Shown here piece after piece: positions 42,664-48,707 of a DNA stretch of 48,707 nucleotides. Every line of letters starts with the position of its first letter. The first letter of the stretch is position 1. This stretch comes from Hyphomicrobiales bacterium (GTDB taxonomy: Bacteria > Pseudomonadota > Alphaproteobacteria > Rhizobiales > Beijerinckiaceae): the NCBI GenBank assembly GCA_900470095.1, contig UBZM01000061.1:1-48707 (forward strand), read 5' to 3'. A program made the position numbers and the translations under genes. The notes beneath the pieces are model-generated. The model searched no databases. It saw only the letters and a program-made list of their open reading frames with translations, and was not told the DNA's origin.

Positions 42664-44121
42664 ATGAACATCTCGATCTCGCGTCTCCTGCTGATCGCCG
42701 CGGCGGCCTTCGCGCTGCTGACCGCGGCTGTCGTCGGCTATCTCACCTGGTCGCAGCCCCTGCATTTGCGCGTCGCGGCCGGGCCCAAGGACGGGATCGA
42801 TGCCAAGCTGCTGATCGCCTTCAATCGCCTGCTCGACGTCAACCGGGCCGGGGCGCGCCTGGATCTGGTCACGACGGCCGATATGCACGAAAGCAGCCGG
42901 CTGCTGGAGAAACGGGAGGTCGACCTCGCCGTCCTGCGGCTCGACGATCCCTTGCCGACCGGGGCTGCACTGGTCGCTTTGCTGCGCACCAATCTCGTGA
43001 TCGCCGCGGCACCGGCGCGACTGAAGCTGGAGACGCTCGCCGATGTGAAGGGCAAGCGCCTCGGTCTCGTCTCCCGCTCGCCGCTTGACGAGCCGTCCTT
43101 CGCCCGGCTCCTCGACTTGGTGGGCCTCACACCGGCCGATGTTCGCCTGACGATCGTCAAGCCCGGGGATGTCGCCCGGCTCGTCGCTGGCGGACAGCTC
43201 GATTGTGTCGTCGTGCTCGGCGTCCCGGCCGATCCCGTGGTCAGGGACGTGGTCGCCGCGGTCGGTGACAAGCGGAAAAATCCCCCGACCATCCTCAGTA
43301 TCGAGCTTGGCGAGTCCTTGAAGCAGAATACCCCGGCCGCCAGCTCCGAGACGATCGAGAAGAACGCTTTTCCACGTCTGTCCATTCCCGACGACGATGT
43401 CGACACGGTCGGGGTTCCAACCGCGCTGGCTGCCAATCGCGCTTCGACCGGTCCCCTGCGCGCGCGGCTCTACAACAACGCGATCATGGAGGTGACGCGC
43501 GGCTTGCTCGAACGGCGCAGCGAGTTGGCGCGCGAGGTTCCGCTGGCCAGCCTGATCACACCACCGGACAGCGAGAAGGATGCACGTTTTCCGCTTCACC
43601 CCGGCACCGCCGCCTATCTGGACGATACGGACACGAGCTGGTCGACCCTGTTCAGCGAACAGATCTGGAATGTCGTGCTGGTCGGAGGCGTCGTCAGCTC
43701 AATGCTCGCCGCCGCCGGCGGCTTCCTCAACCAGGGCGGCGCCGATCCGATGGGTGGGATCCTGTCCCGCCTGAAGGGCATCACGGAACGCGCCGGCGCC
43801 TCGACCGATCCAGCCGATGCGCAAGGGCTGTCGCAGGAACTCGGCGTCCTCGCGATCGATATGGCAGCCCTCGGCTACGAGCGCCGATGCAGCTACGAGG
43901 AGTTTGCCCCTCTGCAACTCGCCTATGAGAACGCGCGGGACGCTGTCGCCGCACTGCGCGCCGGCCCGCCGCCCGGGGCTCGCGGCAAAATGGGCGCCGT
44001 GGGCGGCGCGCACGAAGCGCCACCGATCAAGGAAGGCACACCAGCCCCCTATGCGCCGACGGACGTAACGCCAGCCGACAGGGATGTTGGTGTGAAGGAC
44101 AATCCGGCGAGCTCGAACTGA
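42664..44121 (+). CDS. Membrane-anchored TAXI-family solute-binding-like protein
   Basis: A 485-residue protein. The N-terminal hydrophobic segment (LLLIAAAAFALLTAAVVGYL) looks like an uncleaved anchor. The binding domain follows: LRVAAGPKDGIDAKLLIAFN, LEKREVDLAVLRLDDP, LADVKGKRLGLVSRSPLDE. This is the TAXI/NMT1 type seen in TRAP transporters. A second membrane helix (WNVVLVGGVVSSMLAAAGGFL) lies at about residues 338-360, then a cytoplasmic tail of about 120 residues with no DNA-binding or kinase pattern, ending Pro-rich. TRAP binding proteins normally lack such a tail, and no TRAP permease is here. It could be a sensor or a tethered receptor. The gap before it (42459-42663) shows no gene. 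Confidence 0.75.
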   Translation: MNISISRLLLIAAAAFALLTAAVVGYLTWSQPLHLRVAAGPKDGIDAKLLIAFNRLLDVNRAGARLDLVTTADMHESSRLLEKREVDLAVLRLDDPLPTGAALVALLRTNLVIAAAPARLKLETLADVKGKRLGLVSRSPLDEPSFARLLDLVGLTPADVRLTIVKPGDVARLVAGGQLDCVVVLGVPADPVVRDVVAAVGDKRKNPPTILSIELGESLKQNTPAASSETIEKNAFPRLSIPDDDVDTVGVPTALAANRASTGPLRARLYNNAIMEVTRGLLERRSELAREVPLASLITPPDSEKDARFPLHPGTAAYLDDTDTSWSTLFSEQIWNVVLVGGVVSSMLAAAGGFLNQGGADPMGGILSRLKGITERAGASTDPADAQGLSQELGVLAIDMAALGYERRCSYEEFAPLQLAYENARDAVAALRAGPPPGARGKMGAVGGAHEAPPIKEGTPAPYAPTDVTPADRDVGVKDNPASSN

Positions 44122-44272
44122 GGCCTTGGTCCGATCCGGCAGCGTCTCACACGTCCGTGATGGGCAAGGTCCGGATCGACGTCCGGCGGCGGGTCTTCTC
44201 GTTGGTGGCGGACTGCGCCTTGCCGTCAGCCGGCTCTCATCGCCTTCAACGTCCGGGAGACCTCGCGGAGTT

Positions 44273-45328
44273 TCAGGCCGCGCTCGGCATGCGCGAGACG
44301 AAGCTCGCCCGGGTGATCGCAATCTTCATGCCGCCAGCCCCGCTCGGCGCCTCCATGACGGCGTCGAGCTGCTTGACGAGCGCTTGCACGATGGCCGTGC
44401 CCAGTCCGGTGCCGGCCCCGCCCGCGTCGCCGGCCGTCTTTCCGATGCCATTGTCGGAGACGACCAGCTTCCAGTCCGCGCCCTTGATCTCGTAGGTAAT
44501 GAGGATCACGGCATCGGCCCTGGCGACGGGGAATGCGTATTTGATGGCGTTGATGACGAGTTCGGTGACGATGAGGCCAAGGCTCACGGCCTGATCGGAC
44601 CTGATCATCCCTGCGTCGGCGATCACCTCGACCGCGATCGGCTGACCTTCCCCGACCATCGACGAGGCGAGGCTCGCGCAAAGCTTGGTCAGGTAGGAGC
44701 TGACCTCGATCTGGTCGATCCCTTCGGCGGTGTGGAGATGCCGCTGCACCTCGGCGACCGACATGACGCGCTGATGCGCATCCTTCAGGTGCCGGCGCGT
44801 TTCCTCCGATGAGACGGCCCGCGCCTTCAACAGCAGGATGCTGGCAATGATCTGGAGGCTGTTGGCGACGCGGTGCTGGATCTCCTGAAGCAGGACATCC
44901 TTCTGGCGCAGCAGCTCCTCGGTTTGCTTGAGAAGCTCCTCCTTCTCCCGCTCGACCGCCCGACGCGCCGTGATGTCGGTGCAGGTGAGCAGGATCTTCT
45001 TCGCCGCGCCGTCCTCGTCGACCAGCTGCCGGGCATTCAGGAGAATGATCCGACGGCCAAAATGCGGACACTCATGCTCGATCTCGAACCCTTCAAGGAC
45101 GGCATGCCCGGGAATGATCCCGTCCAGAAGAACGCGAAGGGCCGCGATGTCCCATTGGCCATCGCCAAGCGAGGCCAATGGACGGCCCGCCATCTCGTCA
45201 CGATCGACATGGAAGGCCGTGCAGAAGGCGTTGTTGGCCTTCACGACGCGAAGCTGATCGTCGAGCACGACAAAGGGCTCTGCGATCGTGTCGACGATCG
45301 CCTGCGCCAATATGCCCGCGTCTTCCAT
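44273..45328 (-). CDS. Soluble PAS-HisKA_2 histidine kinase
   Basis: A 351-residue cytoplasmic sensor kinase with no membrane segment. The PAS domain covers residues about 8-120 (FVVLDDQLRVVKANNAFCTA; the PAC end ILLTCTDITARR). The phosphorylation box is EIQHRVANSLQIIASIL (His152), the mark of the HisKA_2 type. The ATPase domain has VTELVINAIKYAFP (N-box), VVSDNGIGK (G1) and AGTGLGTAIVQALV (G2). Such kinases in Alphaproteobacteria often feed the general stress response or light/redox sensing; no response regulator gene is adjacent. It converges with the TAXI-type gene. Confidence 0.9.
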   Translation of the reverse strand: MEDAGILAQAIVDTIAEPFVVLDDQLRVVKANNAFCTAFHVDRDEMAGRPLASLGDGQWDIAALRVLLDGIIPGHAVLEGFEIEHECPHFGRRIILLNARQLVDEDGAAKKILLTCTDITARRAVEREKEELLKQTEELLRQKDVLLQEIQHRVANSLQIIASILLLKARAVSSEETRRHLKDAHQRVMSVAEVQRHLHTAEGIDQIEVSSYLTKLCASLASSMVGEGQPIAVEVIADAGMIRSDQAVSLGLIVTELVINAIKYAFPVARADAVILITYEIKGADWKLVVSDNGIGKTAGDAGGAGTGLGTAIVQALVKQLDAVMEAPSGAGGMKIAITRASFVSRMPSAA

Positions 45329-45611
45329 GTTGTGAGAAATCCATCATCGACGCGGCAGATACCCGGCGGGAACTGCAAGCGCATCCTTGAGCCGGCGACC
45401 GGCCCGTCCCCGACACTACACCGAACCGCGAGCAATGTCGCAGCCTGAAGGGGCCCCCGGGCATCCAGGAGGGCGCGTCCCGAACGGTCCCTGGCTTCAT
45501 CGTGAACGACAGGGCCGATGGCCGCATTCGATCCGTGCCGGCGACACGGCAACAAGGCCTGCTGATGGCGCCGACATTGGCCAGACCAGCGCGAGATCCG
45601 CGATCACGCCA

Positions 45612-46193
45612 TTACGGCCAGTGCAGGAGGAACGCCAGGAAGCCGGCGCCGTGCGCATTGGGGGCCGGAGCAAGCAGGTTGGCGAAGGCCAGAACCAGCA
45701 CAATCACCGCAAGCCAGATCAAACTGTCGAAGCTGGGAAATCTCGGCCGTCTCATAGGCTGCCTGTCAGGGAACGGAAGCCTTTGCGGTGCGGCTTGCGC
45801 TTGTGCAACAAGCTGAGGCCCGTTTGGTTCCGGTAGCGCGAGCCCGGGCCGCACGTCACTCAGATCTCCAGGCCGGATGCGATCCCGTTGGGCCTTCTCA
45901 ACCTGCTCGGGCACGCGGGTGATGATCGTCCCCGTCCTGTCGATCTCGAATCTGTGGTCGTCGACATAGTTCACCAGCGCGCCCGTAGCGAGCGTATAGC
46001 TGGTGCTGCGGCGATGCGGATACGGGCGCCAGGCGATCACCGTATAGTGATTGCCGTCGTCATCCCGGCATATCTGGCGGGTCAGTTCGACAGGCACACC
46101 TGCCGCGGCTCGGGGTCGAGCAGAGGCTCTTCGCTCGGTCGATGGCTGGCGGCGCCGGGTCTTATGACGGTAGGCACGCGGTAAAGAGCCCAT
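45612..46193 (-). CDS. Hypothetical protein with C-terminal membrane helix
   Basis: About 193 residues. The start is uncertain: ATG 46193 or 46223. The central part reads like a real beta-rich domain (RQICRDDDGNHYTVIAWRPY; TSYTLATGALVNYVDDHRFE; DRTGTIITRVPE), as in small unannotated proteins of this order that I have seen. After a Pro/Gln-rich linker comes one membrane helix (LIWLAVIVLVLAFANLLAP) and a short end, FLAFLLHWP. The N-terminus is Arg-rich. Function unknown. The region 45329-45611 before the kinase start holds nothing else I can support. Confidence 0.55.
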   Translation of the reverse strand: MGSLPRAYRHKTRRRQPSTERRASARPRAAAGVPVELTRQICRDDDGNHYTVIAWRPYPHRRSTSYTLATGALVNYVDDHRFEIDRTGTIITRVPEQVEKAQRDRIRPGDLSDVRPGLALPEPNGPQLVAQAQAAPQRLPFPDRQPMRRPRFPSFDSLIWLAVIVLVLAFANLLAPAPNAHGAGFLAFLLHWP

Positions 46194-46511
46194 TGTGGCA
46201 CCACGCAATGCGACAGACGGCATTCAACCCGCGACGTGCCCGTTTGTTCCGCCTGGGGAGAGCCGTCAGGCACCGCGCGAAGGGCGAGAAGGTCGACTTC
46301 GGTAAACGGCGCGGCCGCTGAACCGGAGATTGGCATGCCAGGCATTCGCCCCCGCGAGCGCCCATTGGACGCGCTGACTGGGGGAGAGATCGTCGCTGCC
46401 TGGTGCCATTCACGCCTTCAGCGCGTTCGATCGCGATGCGATGGCGATGTCTGGTTCGCCTTGTGCGAAGAGCGCCCCCCTCGCATTCTTCGCCGGCATC
46501 TGGATGGCGGC

Positions 46512-46646
46512 TCAATGGACCACGACCGCTGCAATCAACGCAAAGGCCGCGGTCAGCATGAGAAGAGCGATCCAGGCGTGGTAACGCGGAGCCATCCACA
46601 CCCCAAGGGCGCGGCAACTGTCCAAACTGAGCCAGAAACTTGTCAT
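46512..46646 (-). CDS. Possible 44-aa single-pass membrane protein
   Basis: A short frame with GGAG five bases before the ATG at 46646. It encodes MTSFWLSLDSCRALGVWM and then one hydrophobic helix (WIALLMLTAAFALIAAVVV) ending in His. The length of 44 residues and the start M-[ST]-x-FWLxLD match the frame at 23198-23332, though the helix lies in a different place. This pattern supports it mildly; chance is possible. Confidence 0.4.
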   Translation of the reverse strand: MTSFWLSLDSCRALGVWMAPRYHAWIALLMLTAAFALIAAVVVH

Positions 46647-47009
46647 GGGGACTCCATCGCATTTTGCCCGGGGTCAGACCAATCCAGGGAGAGGCTGGGG
46701 CTGCCCTCGGAAGCCATTCCGGAGGCCCAAGTCAGGTTGCCGCAGCAACCGTCTGCTTTCGAAGCTGGTCGAGGGCTTACCCGCATCCGCAGGCTGAGAC
46801 GGCCGTCGGCGACCTCATCTCGATGTCATCGGACATGGCGCGCTGTCGCGCCAAACGCCCTTGCCTTGCTCGACTGGAATTGCGGTGGCCGAGCACGGTC
46901 GGCATTGAGGCCCGTCTCAGTTCGGTCAAAACAGAGACTGCCCAGGCATTGGGCGCTCAAATCGCGGATTAAGCAAGCAGACGGCCCGCGTCATCTTAGC
47001 CACGCCCAG

Positions 47010-47073
47010 GATCAGACACGGCCAGGTCTGGGCACGAAAAGGTCTGGGCACGGCCAAGTCTGGGACGGCCAGA
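47010..47073. repeat. Second 16-bp tandem repeat
   Basis: Four units with a 16-base period start at 47010, 47026, 47042 and 47058: gatcagacacggccag, gtctgggcacgaaaag, gtctgggcacggccaa, gtctgggacggccaga. They lie in a 465-base stretch (46647-47111) without a credible gene. The period is the same as that of the array at 20498-20576, although the words differ. Confidence 0.6.
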
Positions 47074-47111
47074 TCTCGATCTGCTGGGCGCGCCGTGCGG
47101 AGGGCGAAGAT

Positions 47112-47366
47112 TCAGAGCGGATCGAAGCTCGTCCTTTGCTGCAGGTCGCCGGTCTCGTAGCGCATATAGGCCTGGATCGCGGTCATCACGGCGCCAAGCG
47201 AGGCGTAGGGGCCAAATCGGATCATGGGCAGCGCCCGCGCGCCCCGGTTCTCAGGGCCGATCCAGAAATCGTCATCCTGCCCGGCAACAATCGTTCCGAA
47301 ATGGCGACCGAGCCGGTCCTTCATTTCCCAAACGCTGTGCTCGAGCTGCGTGACGACGATGTCCAT
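47112..47366 (-). CDS. Small hypothetical protein (84 aa)
   Basis: An 84-residue soluble protein. The ATG at 47366 has GGAGG about 6 bases upstream. Its start (MDIVVTQLEHSVWEMKDRLG) and its middle (GTIVAGQDDDFWIGPENRG) look like a folded beta-alpha protein, with the end AYMRYETGDLQQRTSFDPL. There is no signal peptide. No family recognised and no partner nearby; the tandem repeat begins 38 bases past its stop. Confidence 0.6.
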   Translation of the reverse strand: MDIVVTQLEHSVWEMKDRLGRHFGTIVAGQDDDFWIGPENRGARALPMIRFGPYASLGAVMTAIQAYMRYETGDLQQRTSFDPL

Positions 47367-47518
47367 GAACGCCTCCGGCCGGCCGGTTGAGCGCTTGCGC
47401 CGGTCGCCAGGATATGGGGACGCCGGGTCATGCCGATAAGGTCGCCAGCCGGGAATACAGCCGCTGCGACGAGGCCAGGGCGCTCACGCACCCCTGGCGC
47501 TGCCGGCCGCCATCGCCG

Positions 47519-47893
47519 TCAGAACTTCTTCCTGGTGATGAGGGTCAGCCGCCCATTGGCACCGGTCTCGGCGACGAGCACCTGCAGCGATGACAGCCCC
47601 TGCGCCCGAAGCGCAAGGGCGAGAAGCGGTGCTGCATCGATCGCCGTCCGGAGCTTCTGCAGTTCGTCATCGCCGCGTGCTGCAACGATCCGGGTGACGC
47701 GTAACCGTTCCGGCTTGGGCAGCGCGCGGATATCGACGACGATCACCGACCGGTTCCTCAAGGGTCCCGATGCAGCCACGGGACTGAGCCCGACCTCGCG
47801 GTCGGCAGCAGCTTCTTCAGGCGGAGTCTGGGCATGGGCGGCACCGGTGAGTGCGAGGGCGGAAACCGCGGCCACGATCGGGATCATGTGCAT
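47519..47893 (-). CDS. Small secreted hypothetical protein
   Basis: A 124-residue protein. Of three candidate starts (47908, 47893, 47887) the ATG at 47893 has AAGGA 7 bases ahead. A Sec signal (MIPIVAAVSALALTGAAHAQ) ends at AHA. The mature protein has two parts: RNRSVIVVDIRALPKPERLRV, and a helix-strand end LALRAQGLSSLQVLVAETGA then RLTLITRKKF. No known family; predicted periplasmic. The nearest gene is on the same strand 153 bases downstream. Confidence 0.65.
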   Translation of the reverse strand: MHMIPIVAAVSALALTGAAHAQTPPEEAAADREVGLSPVAASGPLRNRSVIVVDIRALPKPERLRVTRIVAARGDDELQKLRTAIDAAPLLALALRAQGLSSLQVLVAETGANGRLTLITRKKF

Positions 47894-48527
47894 CGGCAGT
47901 CCTTCCATCCGGTCACGGGTCGGCTCGGAGTTCAGGCACGCCCGGGCGGTAACGCCCGTGCTGCGATCACCGCCTCGACGCGTTGCGAGCCCCCATCCTG
48001 CCCATCCGGTTTCGTGCAGGCCTCGTGATCGTCGTCTCGCCGAGCAAGACTGCGCTGGCGATCTCGCGATTCCGCGCGGCGCTTCAGCAGAGCTGCGATG
48101 CCCTCTACCAGAAGTGGACGATCACCAAGAACTGCAACTTAAATACTCATTACAGCCGCATCTTTCCGATCACAATTTAATTTCAGACAGATTTTATGAT
48201 CAAAAAATCACCAGAGGAATGAATACCTTGTAAAAGCCTGACATCCTCTGAGAAAACGGGGCAGTGAAACGTCACATACGCAAATTTGTACAGGGATTTC
48301 TCTACCCGATTACGCTTTTGTTACCCGCCCGGAGCCCACAAGGAGCAGGGATGCCACAGTCGATGCGATCACGGCATGGCGCGCGGGCCAATCGCCGCTG
48401 CGCCCTGCGCCCATGGAGCAGCCGGGTCAGAACGGGAGCCTCGCCTGGAGCAGCGGCGCCATCGACGGCGCCGATGAGGGGCGTTCTCCGGCGTCGCAAC
48501 CCCGCTCGCCGGCCGGCATAACATTCC

Positions 48528-48543
48528 GGCATGAAGTCATGCC
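48528..48543. promoter_or_regulatory. Palindrome before the truncated gene
   Basis: GGCATGAAGTCATGCC has 7-base arms around AG, with more GCCGGC words on both sides. Its place 75 bases ahead of ATG 48618 suggests an operator or a short hairpin. Confidence 0.35.
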
Positions 48544-48617
48544 TGCCGGCGGATTGCCCGCCGGGGCCTGGTTCCTATGCTCGGCCCAAGGACACACTCA
48601 CTTCGGATCAGCTCTTC

Positions 48618-48707
48618 ATGGCACATGCGACCACCGCGCACCCTCGCCCGGGAGATCACGGCGCGACGGCCGATCGCCCTGTCGGGCTGAAGCAGACCTC
48701 CCTGAAC
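48618..48707 (+). CDS. Start of a gene cut by the right edge
   Basis: ATG 48618 opens a frame of 30 codons that runs off the window: MAHATTAHPRPGDHGATADR then PVGLKQTSLN. A hydrophilic, Ala/His-rich beginning followed by GLKQTSLN would suit a transporter N-terminus, but that is guesswork. The stretch from 47909 to here has no credible gene. It holds an AT-rich segment (48120-48330) and a perfect palindrome, GGCATGA-AG-TCATGCC (48528-48543), 75 bases before this start, which could be its operator. Confidence 0.4.
   Translation, partial: MAHATTAHPRPGDHGATADRPVGLKQTSLN

Noticed and set aside
46236..47390. Plus-strand frame of about 380 codons
   Set aside because: It has no ribosome binding site or fold, overlaps two better minus-strand candidates and runs through the tandem repeat.
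47430..48233. Plus-strand frame of 267 codons
   Set aside because: It is antisense to the secreted protein gene 47519-47893, and its product is Ser/Arg-rich without a recognisable fold.
1..48707. tRNA, rRNA, transposase and integrase genes
   Set aside because: I looked for their hallmarks by eye on both strands and saw none; a tRNAscan or HMM search would be needed to be certain.

Overview
This 48.7-kb window is GC-rich chromosomal DNA of an alphaproteobacterium of the Hyphomicrobiales, most like Bosea or a close relative. That placement is inferred from gene content, protein style and codon use, because no rRNA or tRNA gene is present. There are no phage genes, transposases or CRISPR arrays. 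Most of the window is a series of small metabolic, transport and regulatory modules.

Layout. (1) 1-5.3 kb: the end of a cellulose synthase operon (bcsB tail, bcsZ and a TPR protein in the bcsC position), joined by overlapping stops and starts. (2) 5.4-10.2 kb: a small unknown gene, then a two-gene RND efflux pump (lipoprotein adaptor plus HAE1-type permease). (3) 10.6-15.8 kb: a minus-strand NMT1/TauA-type ABC importer with two permeases, one ATPase and one binding protein. It ends in a fumarylacetoacetate-hydrolase-family enzyme and faces a GntR/FadR-type regulator across a region with two matching GGT..ACC palindromes. (4) 15.8-20.3 kb: pyridoxal reductase PdxI, a remnant of a LysR gene, a DHA2 drug exporter facing an XRE/MmyB-type regulator, and a nitrilase-family hydrolase. 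(5) 20.5-26.6 kb: a Tat-exported arylsulfatase, unknown membrane proteins, a VOC protein, a HAD phosphatase, proline iminopeptidase and two small envelope proteins. (6) 27.0-28.1 kb: two tandem paralogous secreted mini-proteins, each with the same structured leader and its own strong terminator. (7) 28.1-31.5 kb: a siderophore-type TonB receptor translationally coupled to a periplasmic binding protein. (8) 31.9-42.5 kb: the most interesting block, two divergent operons around a 124-bp imperfect palindrome. One carries a FAD oxidase, a peptide/opine-type binding protein, two Dpp-type permeases and a GcvA-like LysR regulator. The other carries a RidA-fold protein lacking the catalytic Arg, a second FAD oxidase, an aldehyde dehydrogenase and an S-x-x-K serine hydrolase. 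(9) 42.6-48.7 kb: a membrane-anchored TAXI-type protein, a PAS-HisKA_2 histidine kinase, several small unknown proteins and a gene start cut by the window end.

How the genes may work together. Block 8 reads as a catabolic route: import of an amide- or opine-like compound, hydrolysis by the serine hydrolase, oxidation of an amine to an imine by one or both flavin enzymes, imine handling by the RidA-like protein, and aldehyde oxidation by the dehydrogenase, under LysR control. The two oxidases, the degenerate RidA, the missing ATPases and the repeat elements in its control regions make it the best candidate for an undescribed system. The substrate is not identified. All assignments are from reading the sequence; no database search was run.
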